Source: Flavobacterium tiangeerense
GTDB taxonomy: Bacteria > Bacteroidota > Bacteroidia > Flavobacteriales > Flavobacteriaceae
DNA: 40,025 nt
Assembly: GCF_007830355.1 (NCBI RefSeq)
Contig: NZ_VLKO01000017.1
Span: forward strand, 1 to 40,025
Direction of reading: 5' to 3'
A model generated the notes under the pieces. That model worked only from the letters and a program-made list of their open reading frames with translations, had not been told where the DNA came from and did not search any database. The position numbers were made by a program, and so were the translations under genes. Of this stretch, positions 17,408 to 25,839 are shown in pieces (within the stretch, counting starts at the first letter, position 1; every line of letters starts with the position of its first letter).

Positions 17408-18709
17408 TTACAGTTGATTCCTTGTCAGCAGATTTATTTTCAAATCAATATATTGCAATTGAAGACTATTTTTTAATAATTCAAAATCAGCCGAAAGCGA
17501 TTGATTTTTCACTGAGGAATATACAATAGCTTCCACTTTGCCGCTTATAAATTTAGCTTGAGTAGTTGCTAGAGAAGCTTTGGCATACTTTTCTTTCTCC
17601 ACCAATTTATTCTGAAGCTGCAAATAATTTCTTTTGTTTTGTTCTTCCAATACTACTTGTTTGTCCAATTGTTGTTTTTCTTTTTCAATAGTGAGTTTTG
17701 CCTTATCCCCAGCTATTTTTGATGCACTGATTTTTTTATTGTTCCTAAAGCCATTGAAAACAGGAACGCTCAACTGCATACCAACTTGTTGACTTTTATT
17801 ATCTTCTAATTGATTGAAAAAAGAATCTGTGTTGGCATTTGCTTGTTTTATATTTTTATAATAAAAAGTAGAATATCCGTAGTAGGCTGACAAAACTGGA
17901 TAATTGCTGGCTTTTTCCAATCGAATTGACTTCAAACTATTTTGATAATTGAGTTCGGCAAGTTTAATTTTAGGATTAAAAAGCTCAGTATCAAAATCTT
18001 TTGTCACTTCCTTTAAATATGGTTCTAAAACAACTTCATCAGTTTTTACATCAATAGCATTCATCAACTGAAACAATTCTGTTTTTTTTATAGCATACAA
18101 TTGTTCTGTTTCCTGATTTCGGATTTCTTCTGTTGAAAAGCTCAATTGCATGTCATACAAATCACTTTGGGGTTTACTCCCAATGGCAACTTCTTTAGTT
18201 ATTCTGTCTAAGTTGAAATAAGCCTGCTTGAGTTGTTCTTTTTGGATTTTCAATAACTCCTGTATGTATAGCACTTGATAAAAGCTTTCTAAAATTTGAA
18301 GTTTGTATTCATTTTCTATGACTTCTACATCCGCTTTGGCGAGTGCAATATTAATTTTGTCTTTTTGTGCATTTGCAAAAGCACTAAAATCTATTAAATT
18401 TGTTCTGGCATTGAGATAAAAGTTATTGTTCTGAATGTTAGAGCTCACCCTTCCGTTAGTCGACGGATCAATGGTAGAACCAAAATTATAGCCTTGTTCA
18501 CCATATAAATTGATACTGGGTAACATTCGATTCAAAACTGAGTTTTGGGACTTTTCTGTTTTTTTTATTTCAAGTTGTCTGATTTTTATTTCGATATTAT
18601 TTTGCAAAGCTATTTCCATGCATTTAGTAAGTGTCCAAGAATTTCCCTGAGCACTTACTAAAGTAAAAATTAAAAAAAAGACTAACGTAAAAATTGAATT
18701 CTTATTCAT
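17408..18709 (-). CDS. TolC-family outer membrane efflux protein
   Basis: The outer-membrane duct of a tripartite exporter. The 433-residue product has a signal peptide ending near LVSAQG, then WTLTKCMEIALQNNIEIKIR, the typical start of outer membrane efflux protein repeats. Long alpha-helical, Gln/Lys-rich stretches follow, and a second repeat lies near residues 230-430. Length is normal. It is the last gene of the minus-strand operon: its ATG (18709) overlaps the end of the upstream permease gene (stop at 18702) by 8 nt, which implies translational coupling. Together with the adaptor, ATPase and permeases it would complete a MacAB-TolC-like complex. Confidence 0.88.
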   Translation of the reverse strand: MNKNSIFTLVFFLIFTLVSAQGNSWTLTKCMEIALQNNIEIKIRQLEIKKTEKSQNSVLNRMLPSINLYGEQGYNFGSTIDPSTNGRVSSNIQNNNFYLNARTNLIDFSAFANAQKDKINIALAKADVEVIENEYKLQILESFYQVLYIQELLKIQKEQLKQAYFNLDRITKEVAIGSKPQSDLYDMQLSFSTEEIRNQETEQLYAIKKTELFQLMNAIDVKTDEVVLEPYLKEVTKDFDTELFNPKIKLAELNYQNSLKSIRLEKASNYPVLSAYYGYSTFYYKNIKQANANTDSFFNQLEDNKSQQVGMQLSVPVFNGFRNNKKISASKIAGDKAKLTIEKEKQQLDKQVVLEEQNKRNYLQLQNKLVEKEKYAKASLATTQAKFISGKVEAIVYSSVKNQSLSADFELLKNSLQLQYIDLKINLLTRNQL

Positions 18710-21119
18710 ATTTTAAATATTTTAAAACATCCGTTTTAGTTGCTTGAAAGGCTTTTGAAAGCACTATCAAAAGTGTTAGAAGTAGCAAAACAACAAACCC
18801 AAATACGAATGGAAATACTGTCATGTGAATCCTAAAGGCAAAATTTTCGAGCCATTTGCTCAATAAATAAAACACCGGAAACAAAGCAATTAAATATCCG
18901 ATTGTGCAATACAAAATATACTGTTTTGATAATTCGATCAACAAAGAATTGGTTGCTGCACCCAAAGTTTTTCTAATAGCAATTTCTTTCATGCGCCTTT
19001 GTATTGAATACGATGCCAAAGCAAATAATCCAAAAAGCGCAATACCAATTACAACAATATTTAACAATGAAAAAAGATTCTTTTGCTTCACATAATTTTC
19101 ATAGGTTCTAGCGTATTGTTTGTCTACAAAATCGTATTTAAACGGATTTTCAGTATCGACTTTGCTCCATAGTTTTTCAATATCGGCAATCGTATTTTCA
19201 ATGTTATCTGCTTTTAGTTTTATATATACTTTATCTATGTATTGAGCACTACCCGTTATTTTAAGATGATAAAAAACGATGGGAGGCACTTTTTCTTCGG
19301 GGCTCAAAATATTAAAATCCTTAACAACTCCTATAATTCTTAAAATTTGATTATTGATTCTGACACTCTCACCAATTGGTTTTTTTATCTTCATTAATTG
19401 CACAGCAGTTTCGTTAAGTACAACTGAATTAATTGTGTCTGAAGCAATTTTTAAATCAAAATTTCTTCCGTTTGTTACCTTAACATTTAGCATTTCAAAA
19501 ATCCCAAAATCTACAGGAATACCTCGCTCCTTGAAAAGTTCGTCATTATATAAAACTGGAACTATAGCATTATTTGAGCCGTCAAATGAAATAAGACCAG
19601 TAGATATTGCATTGACTCCATTTATTTTTGATAATTCTTGCTTGATTGTACTGTATTTGTTATAAATATGTTGTCCCGGATTTTGTACTTCATAGTCAGA
19701 GTTTGAAAAATTTAATGGTACAGTAATCACTTGGTCACCTTTAAAACCTAAATCTTTATGAGTTAAATAGTTGATTTGTTGATAGACAATATAAGAACCT
19801 ACAATAAAAAAAGTGGCAACTGCATATTGAAAAATTAGCATTCCATTGCGCAGCCAAATTCCGCTTTTACTTCTGCCAAAATTACCTTTCAACACCTTTA
19901 AAGTTTCAAAATTAGCGACATAAACCGCTGGGAATATTCCTGCTAACAAAACAGAAACAATAAAAATGAGTAGCAATTGAAGATAAAATTGACTCCCAAT
20001 AATATGTAAATTCTTGTTTAAAAAATCATTGTAATATGGTAATGACAACTCCACAATCACTAAAGCCAATAAAATAGAAAACAAACATAGTAGGACACTT
20101 TCAAAAATAAACTGAATTACAATAGCACCTTTTGAAGCACCCACAACTTTACGGACACCCACTTCTTTGGCGCGCTGTATAGCATTGGCAGTAGCCAAAT
20201 TGATATAATTTACAAGAGATAAAATGAGAATTAAAACGGACAATCCAGCCATAATTACTAAAAACTGATAATTCCCTCTGCCTTCAGGATAACCATCTGT
20301 AATAGAATGTAATCTTGCTTTTGAAAGTGGCTCCATAACAACATTAAAGTATCCTATTTTCTTAGCCATTTCTTCTTGAGTAAATCCTTCAAGTTTAGCT
20401 ATTCTTCCAACAAAGCTTGTATTGTACTCTTTTTCAAGACTTTTTCTCGTAAGTTCAATTTTTGATGGATCTTTGACTTTTACTACTAATTTTAATAAAA
20501 AAGGAGCTGTTACATTTGTTGTTGTCAATTCCTTCATTCTGTTTACTATAACATTAGGAGCAATTGATGAGTTTCCAGGAATTTGATACACCGCACGAAC
20601 TACAAACATGTGATCTAAACATTTTATTTGTTTCCCAATTGGATTTTCGTTCCCAAAAACGCGCTTAGCAATAAGGTCTGAAATAGCGACACTAGAATCA
20701 TCTTTTAATCCTGAGATAGCATCTCCGCTAATTATTTTGAAAGGGAAAAACGAAAAGAAATTGTTTTCAACATTAATGATTTTAGTTTCAACTATTTTCT
20801 TTCCATTGTAGATGATTTTATCCTTTTGATACCAACTGTCAGCATACAATATACTTTCAACATTTGAGTCTTTGGCTAATACAGGTTTTAAAAACAAAGA
20901 ACATTCAGACCAAATAGGCATATCACTCAATTGTATCAAAACTTGATATACGTTGTCCTTTTCAGGATTCCACTTATCATAACTTTGTTCGTCGTTCCAA
21001 TATAGTAGAGCGAAAATCAATCCTGCAATTCCTATGGCTAGTCCGAAAACATTGAGAAAAGAAAACAATTTGTTTTGCTTTAAGTGGTAAATAAATATTT
21101 TAATCCAGTTTTTTAGCAT
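18702..21119 (-). CDS. MacB/FtsX-family ABC transporter permease (second of tandem pair)
   Basis: An 805-residue inner-membrane permease. An N-terminal span (about 20-40, FSFLNVFGLAIGIAGLIFAL) is followed by a periplasmic MacB core domain, then a first FtsX domain near 285-405 with NAIQRAKEVGVRKVVGASKG. A second core segment follows, and a last FtsX domain near 680-800 has SIQRRMKEIAIRKTLGAAT. The doubled FtsX architecture with about eight spans is the usual Bacteroidota form. It starts 2 nt after the stop of the paralogous permease and overlaps the TolC-like gene by 8 nt. The N-terminal DNA, 21052-21110, is identical to that of the paralogue. Lacks its own ATPase domain; the ATPase is at 23662-24363. 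Substrate unknown. Confidence 0.88.
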   Translation of the reverse strand: MLKNWIKIFIYHLKQNKLFSFLNVFGLAIGIAGLIFALLYWNDEQSYDKWNPEKDNVYQVLIQLSDMPIWSECSLFLKPVLAKDSNVESILYADSWYQKDKIIYNGKKIVETKIINVENNFFSFFPFKIISGDAISGLKDDSSVAISDLIAKRVFGNENPIGKQIKCLDHMFVVRAVYQIPGNSSIAPNVIVNRMKELTTTNVTAPFLLKLVVKVKDPSKIELTRKSLEKEYNTSFVGRIAKLEGFTQEEMAKKIGYFNVVMEPLSKARLHSITDGYPEGRGNYQFLVIMAGLSVLILILSLVNYINLATANAIQRAKEVGVRKVVGASKGAIVIQFIFESVLLCLFSILLALVIVELSLPYYNDFLNKNLHIIGSQFYLQLLLIFIVSVLLAGIFPAVYVANFETLKVLKGNFGRSKSGIWLRNGMLIFQYAVATFFIVGSYIVYQQINYLTHKDLGFKGDQVITVPLNFSNSDYEVQNPGQHIYNKYSTIKQELSKINGVNAISTGLISFDGSNNAIVPVLYNDELFKERGIPVDFGIFEMLNVKVTNGRNFDLKIASDTINSVVLNETAVQLMKIKKPIGESVRINNQILRIIGVVKDFNILSPEEKVPPIVFYHLKITGSAQYIDKVYIKLKADNIENTIADIEKLWSKVDTENPFKYDFVDKQYARTYENYVKQKNLFSLLNIVVIGIALFGLFALASYSIQRRMKEIAIRKTLGAATNSLLIELSKQYILYCTIGYLIALFPVFYLLSKWLENFAFRIHMTVFPFVFGFVVLLLLTLLIVLSKAFQATKTDVLKYLKYE
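21052..21110 (-). repeat. 59-bp direct repeat in permease N-terminus, copy 1
   Basis: Identical to 23478-23536, beginning (plus strand) TTGAGAAAAGAAAACAATTT and ending TTTTAATCCAGTT. It encodes the cytoplasmic start and first membrane segment of both permeases. Complete identity over 59 bp, while neighbouring codons differ, points to recent gene conversion or strong constraint. Confidence 0.9.
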
Positions 21120-21121
21120 GA

Positions 21122-23545
21122 TTACTCGTATTTTAAGTATTGTAAAACGTCAACTCTTGTGGCCTGATATGCTTTTGAAAGCACTACTAATAATGTTAGT
21201 GACAATAAGGCAATAAAGCCAATTAGAAAAGGATAGATTGAAATGTCAATTCGATAAGCGAAATTCTCTAACCATTTATTAAGTAAATAATATGCTGGAA
21301 AGACTGCGATCAAAAATCCTATAACACAATAAATAATGTATTGTTTGGATAATTCTTTTAATAAAATGTTAGTTTCGGCGCCCAATGTTTTTCTGACGGC
21401 AATTTCTTTCATGCGTCTTTCGATAGAAAAGGAGGCTAGGCAGAACAAACCAAAAAGTGCAATTAGGATTACCTCAATATTGAGTATTGAGAATAAGTTT
21501 TTTTGCTTCACATAACTGCTATACGATCTTTGGTAATCTTTATCTACAAAATCGTATACAAACGGATAGTCAGGATCTACTTTTTTTAGCCAAAAATTTT
21601 CCAGATCAGCTACTGTTTGATCTATAGTTTTTGCAACGGCATCAATGTAAATATTGTTTAAAGCAAATGTCAACCACGAATTTGTTTTAAAATGGAATAT
21701 TGACATTGGCGGAATAGCTTCGGCTGGATTCCCTATGTTAAAATCTTTTACAACCCCAACGATGATTAACTCTTTACCATTCCAATTTACCTTTTTCCCA
21801 ATTGGTTTTTTCTCTTTTAGTAGTCGTGCGGCAGTTTCATTTATGAGCATTGTATTAATAGTATCCTGAGCAAATTTTGGACTCAAATACCTTCCCTTTA
21901 CAAGTTTTATTTGCATCATTTCTAACATCCCAAAATCAATCGGAATATTGTCTCCATCCACACTTAAATCTTTATATTGAAGCGTTATTGTTGATTTTGC
22001 AGATCCTCCAAAAGCAAAGCCACCCGCTGCCACTTGTTTTACACCAGGAATGCGCAATAATTCATTTTTGATAGTTAAGTAGCGATCAAATCTAAAATTG
22101 TCTGTTATTTCTTCTCCATATACATTGCGATAAGAAATACTTAAAATTTGATTCGCCTTGAAACCTAAATCCTTTTTATTGATATGGTCTATTTGCTGAT
22201 AAACAATATAGAATCCGATAATAAAAAATGTCGCAATTGAAAATTGAAAAATCAACATTCCGTTGCGTAACCAAACGCCACTTTTACTTCTTCCAAAATT
22301 GCCTTTCAATACCTTTAATGCTTCAAAATTAGAAACATATATTGCTGGGAAAACTCCTGCCAGACAAACCGTAATACTAAATATGATGATAAGTTGTAAA
22401 TAAAATTGACTGCCCTGTACAACGATGGTTTTATCTAAAAAATCATTATAATAAGGTAACGACAGTTCCACAAGTACAAGAGCAATTAAAATTGAAAACA
22501 ACGACAGTATTGCTGTTTCAAAAACAAATTGCTGAATTATATTAATTTTTGAAGAACCTATAACTTTTCTTACGCCAACTTCTTTGGCGCGTTTTATAGC
22601 ATTTGCTGTTGCAGAATTGATGTAATTTACAATTGAAAGTAGCAGAATTAAAACAGATAATCCTACCATAATCATCAAAAACTGAAAATTACCATTTTCC
22701 TCAATTAGACCACTCGTTTTAGTATGTAACCGAATAGTAGACAAAGGCTCTAAAGATGGTTTTGTAGTTCCATATTTTTCAATGTATTGCTCAGGAGTAA
22801 TTCCATTTTCTTGAGCAAAACGAACCGTTAGATTATCGTAATAAAGTTTTTGCAAATCATTTTCGACTAGTGAAACTTTGCTAGGATTTTTAACTTTAAG
22901 AAATAATACAAACTGAAAATTCCCCCATTGTACAATAGATTTTCGAATTCTTAAGTCAATGAAATTAACAACAGCAGAAGGATTATAAGAAGATTTTTTA
23001 TCCATTTTGTAAACGCCTCTTACAGTGATTTTTTTATTTTGAAAAAGAACTTCTTTTCCTAAAGCAGTTTCTTTTCCAAAAAGCTGCAAAGCTAAACCTT
23101 GTGATAAACTGATACTATTTTCATCAGGTAATGCTGATTTTTGGTTGCCTTCTACAAATTCATAAGGGAAAAATTCAAAAAAATTCTTTTGTGCTAATAC
23201 AATTTTGCTTGATTGCACTTTTTTATTTTTAAACCGAATTAGATCGCTTTCATAATTTCCACTTAAATAACAATACGATGCTACTTCTGAACTTTTCTCT
23301 TTTATCGCAGCCCCTATTGGAGCCGAACTCGATGCCCAAAATGTATTTTCGCTCATCTGATTAGCGACCAAAAACACATTTTCTTTTTCAGGATTCCAAG
23401 CATCATAACTTTGTTCGTCATTCCAATATAAAATGGCGAATATCACTCCTGCAATACCAATGCTCAAACCCAAAACGTTGAGAAAAGAAAACAATTTGTT
23501 TTGCTTTAAGTGGTAAATAAATATTTTAATCCAGTTGAGTATCAT
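21122..23545 (-). CDS. MacB/FtsX-family ABC transporter permease (first of tandem pair)
   Basis: An 807-residue paralogue of the next permease with the same layout: an N-terminal span, a periplasmic core, an FtsX domain near 285-405 (NAIKRAKEVGVRKVIGSSKI), a second periplasmic part and an FtsX domain near 680-800 (SIERRMKEIAVRKTLGAET). The periplasmic parts differ most, the membrane parts least. The two proteins could form a heterodimer, or each could pair with itself and share the ATPase. A 116-bp gap separates it from the upstream ATPase gene; the two permease genes are only 2 nt apart. Confidence 0.88.
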   Translation of the reverse strand: MILNWIKIFIYHLKQNKLFSFLNVLGLSIGIAGVIFAILYWNDEQSYDAWNPEKENVFLVANQMSENTFWASSSAPIGAAIKEKSSEVASYCYLSGNYESDLIRFKNKKVQSSKIVLAQKNFFEFFPYEFVEGNQKSALPDENSISLSQGLALQLFGKETALGKEVLFQNKKITVRGVYKMDKKSSYNPSAVVNFIDLRIRKSIVQWGNFQFVLFLKVKNPSKVSLVENDLQKLYYDNLTVRFAQENGITPEQYIEKYGTTKPSLEPLSTIRLHTKTSGLIEENGNFQFLMIMVGLSVLILLLSIVNYINSATANAIKRAKEVGVRKVIGSSKINIIQQFVFETAILSLFSILIALVLVELSLPYYNDFLDKTIVVQGSQFYLQLIIIFSITVCLAGVFPAIYVSNFEALKVLKGNFGRSKSGVWLRNGMLIFQFSIATFFIIGFYIVYQQIDHINKKDLGFKANQILSISYRNVYGEEITDNFRFDRYLTIKNELLRIPGVKQVAAGGFAFGGSAKSTITLQYKDLSVDGDNIPIDFGMLEMMQIKLVKGRYLSPKFAQDTINTMLINETAARLLKEKKPIGKKVNWNGKELIIVGVVKDFNIGNPAEAIPPMSIFHFKTNSWLTFALNNIYIDAVAKTIDQTVADLENFWLKKVDPDYPFVYDFVDKDYQRSYSSYVKQKNLFSILNIEVILIALFGLFCLASFSIERRMKEIAVRKTLGAETNILLKELSKQYIIYCVIGFLIAVFPAYYLLNKWLENFAYRIDISIYPFLIGFIALLSLTLLVVLSKAYQATRVDVLQYLKYE
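23478..23536 (-). repeat. 59-bp direct repeat in permease N-terminus, copy 2
   Basis: The second copy of the repeat at 21052-21110, at the same codon positions of the upstream paralogous permease gene. The distance between copies is 2426 bp, one gene length, so recombination here would delete one permease in frame. Confidence 0.9.
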
Positions 23546-23661
23546 AACTTTTTGATTGATTTAATTTTGATTGATGTAAGAGGTTCAAGATGTTTACAAA
23601 AGTATTTTGCAAAGCATCTCAAAAATGATTGTGGCGATTGATAACAGGATGGTTTTCATTT

Positions 23662-24363
23662 TTATACTTTAAAAACATCCACATTTCTTTGATTAGTTTT
23701 TTCTGAAATGATAACTCCATCTTTCATCAAAATGGTTTTTTGGGAAAAAGAAGCATCATAATCAGAGTGAGTAACCATCAAAATTGTCGCACCGTTGGCA
23801 TGTAAATCAGTTAGAAGTTCCATTACTTCATTTCCGTTTTTACTGTCCAGATTTCCTGTAGGCTCATCGGCAAGAATGATTTTTGGGTCATTGATTAAGG
23901 CTCTTGCTACCGCCACACGCTGTTGCTGTCCTCCAGAAAGTTGTTGCGGATAATGTTTTAATCGGTGGGAAATCCCTAATTTTTCGGCAATTGCTTCTAC
24001 TTTTTTCTTTCTGTCAGAGGATGGAACTTTATTGTAAATCAGCGGCAATTCAATATTATCATAAACTGACAATTCGTCTATCAAGTTGAAATTCTGAAAA
24101 ATAAAGCCAATATTTTCTTTTCTGGCTTTCGATTTTTCTTTCTCTTTCAGCCCAATCATTTCTTGGTTTAACAACTGATAACTTCCGCTTGAAGCGCTGT
24201 CTAGCAACCCAACAATATTCAACAAAGTGGACTTCCCGCTTCCCGATGGTCCCATAATCGACACAAAATCACCTTGATTAATGGTTAGTGAAACTTCGCT
24301 CAATGCCATAGTTTCTACTTCTTCTGTTCTAAATACTTTTGAAAGGTTTTTAATTTGAATCAT
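23662..24363 (-). CDS. ABC transporter ATP-binding protein (MacB/LolD type)
   Basis: A 233-residue cytoplasmic ATPase that would drive the adjacent FtsX-type permeases by mechanotransmission. Seen in order: Walker A GPSGSGKST (about 39-47), Q-loop IFQNFNLIDELSVYDNIELP, signature LSGGQQQRVAVARAL (about 142-156), Walker B IILADEPTGNLDS and H-loop MVTHSD. These match the LolD/MacB-ATPase subfamily. The gene lies 56 bp after the adaptor gene and 116 bp before the permease genes, in one operon. No truncation; length is typical. Confidence 0.92.
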   Translation of the reverse strand: MIQIKNLSKVFRTEEVETMALSEVSLTINQGDFVSIMGPSGSGKSTLLNIVGLLDSASSGSYQLLNQEMIGLKEKEKSKARKENIGFIFQNFNLIDELSVYDNIELPLIYNKVPSSDRKKKVEAIAEKLGISHRLKHYPQQLSGGQQQRVAVARALINDPKIILADEPTGNLDSKNGNEVMELLTDLHANGATILMVTHSDYDASFSQKTILMKDGVIISEKTNQRNVDVFKV

Positions 24364-24419
24364 AATATTATTCGTTTTTTGATTGATGTTATTTTTATCT
24401 AATTTTTTACTATTTTTTC

Positions 24420-25658
24420 TTATTTCAAATTCAAAACTTCGACTTCTTTATAGTCTTTATAAGATGAGGTAATTACTTTTTCACCTGCTTTCAATCCGCC
24501 GAGTATTTCATAATATAATGGATTTTCTCTTCCTAGTTTGATTGCTTTTCTCTTTGCTTTGTTGCCATTCACTACAAAAATCCATTTCCCGCTCGTTTCT
24601 TCGCTAAAGCTTCCTTTGGAAAGGACTACCGTCTTGGTTTTTTCTGATAGGTTTAATTTTACGCCAAAACTCAATCCTTGTTTTAAATCTAATTTTTCAG
24701 TTGAAACAAAATCCAATTCTACTTGAAACCTTCCGTTTTTAATTTCCGGAATCACTTTGGTTATTTGCACTTCGATGGATTTGTTTTCAAAATTTACTGC
24801 TCCTTTTTGTTGCGCTGCAATTTTATCCAAATAAAATTCATCGATGTCAGCTATCAATTTATAGCCTTTCCTATCATCAATAGAACCAATACTTGTATTT
24901 TGCGCATAGGTTTTCCCAAGAATAGGTTCAAAGGAAGAAAGTCTTCCAGAAATTGGTGCTGTAATAAGGAAATTTTTTTTATTCATTTTCAAAATATCCA
25001 AACTTTTATTCATGAAACCAATGGATTGATTCAATTGTCCAATCTGGACTTGATTTGCTAATTTTTCTTTTTTGACACTTTTTTTGATGATATTCATACG
25101 TTCTTTTTGAAAACGATAATTTTCCTGGGTCTTTTCCCATTCATTTTTAGAAAGTATTTCCTGTTCAAAAAGTTTTTGGTTCAATTCAAATGAGTTTTTG
25201 GAATCCAAATAATCGTGTTCAATGGCAATCAAGTCTTTTTCTAAATTCAATTCCTGATTTCTCAAATCGAGTTTGGCTTTATCTAAATTATTAATTTGTT
25301 CGATAATGGCCGTTTCCTGTTGCATGTACGACAGATCTGCATTGGGATTGTACAATCGTGCCAATGGTTGTCCTTTTATAACCATATCGCCGTTTTCTAC
25401 AAATATTTCCTGAATGGCTCCGCCTTCAATGATATTCACTAGCATTGAATTTAAAGGAACTACTTTTGCCTGAAAAGAGATAAAATCTTCGAAAAAATTA
25501 TTTTCAACAGTCTTAATCGTAATTTCAACTTTTTTTACGTTCAAACTTCTTTTTTTGGTAGCTGATGTAAAAACAAAATACCCAAAGAGTAAGATAATTG
25601 GCAAAGCCATTAAAAGATACTTATTTTTGTTAGTTTTACGTACGATTTTGGTGTCCAT
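24420..25658 (-). CDS. HlyD/MacA-family periplasmic adaptor protein
   Basis: The 412-residue membrane fusion protein that links the inner-membrane permease to the TolC-like duct. It has a short cytoplasmic N-terminus, one span at about residues 13-31 (YLLMALPIILLFGYFVFTS) and a first lipoyl-like half (VENGDMVIKGQPLARLYNPN). A long helical hairpin runs over about 105-225, rich in Gln/Lys/Glu, and the second lipoyl half is LITAPISGRLSSF. Beta-barrel and membrane-proximal domains follow, ending LGGLKAGEKVITSSYKDY. It is the first gene of the operon; transcription starts in the 181-bp gap shared with the regulator gene. Confidence 0.9.
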   Translation of the reverse strand: MDTKIVRKTNKNKYLLMALPIILLFGYFVFTSATKKRSLNVKKVEITIKTVENNFFEDFISFQAKVVPLNSMLVNIIEGGAIQEIFVENGDMVIKGQPLARLYNPNADLSYMQQETAIIEQINNLDKAKLDLRNQELNLEKDLIAIEHDYLDSKNSFELNQKLFEQEILSKNEWEKTQENYRFQKERMNIIKKSVKKEKLANQVQIGQLNQSIGFMNKSLDILKMNKKNFLITAPISGRLSSFEPILGKTYAQNTSIGSIDDRKGYKLIADIDEFYLDKIAAQQKGAVNFENKSIEVQITKVIPEIKNGRFQVELDFVSTEKLDLKQGLSFGVKLNLSEKTKTVVLSKGSFSEETSGKWIFVVNGNKAKRKAIKLGRENPLYYEILGGLKAGEKVITSSYKDYKEVEVLNLK

Positions 25659-25682
25659 TGTTAATTATTTGAATAGTCTATA

Positions 25683-25697
25683 AGGATAATCGTACCA
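25683..25697 (-). promoter_or_regulatory. Possible sigma-54 promoter of the efflux operon (weak)
   Basis: Minus strand CTGGTACG matches the -24 half of the sigma-54 consensus (TGGCACG), about 35 bp upstream of the adaptor ATG. The -12 half at the proper spacing reads TCCTTA rather than TTGCA, so the GC pair is missing. Position and the neighbouring NtrC-type regulator favour it; the poor -12 element argues against. Confidence 0.3.
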
Positions 25698-25757
25698 GAA
25701 AATTAAAAAATGTAATGATCTTATTATCATATTTTTAATTTTGATAAAATTTACACG

Positions 25758-25775
25758 GTGTCCATAATTGAACAC
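25758..25775. promoter_or_regulatory. Palindromic candidate enhancer site 1
   Basis: GTGTCCATAATTGAACAC is an imperfect dyad (GTGTyCA-N4-TGrACAC), centred 108 bp upstream of the adaptor start. It shares the words TGTCC-N6-GAACA with site 2, whose centre is exactly 21 bp away. Such paired sites are the usual binding sites of NtrC-type activators. Confidence 0.65.
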
Positions 25776-25778
25776 TAT

Positions 25779-25796
25779 TTGTCCGATACCGAACAA
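25779..25796. promoter_or_regulatory. Palindromic candidate enhancer site 2
   Basis: TTGTCCGATACCGAACAA is a dyad (TTGTyCG-N4-CGrACAA) that matches site 1 in TGTCC-N6-GAACA. It lies 44 bp upstream of the regulator ATG (25840) and so could also serve autoregulation. Confidence 0.65.
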
Positions 25797-25839
25797 TGAT
25801 TCCATTTTCTGAATAAAAAAATACAGCTATTGCATTAGA

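Noticed and set aside
25831..25839. TTGCAT before the regulator ATG as a sigma-54 -12 element
   Set aside because: No GG at the required distance upstream.
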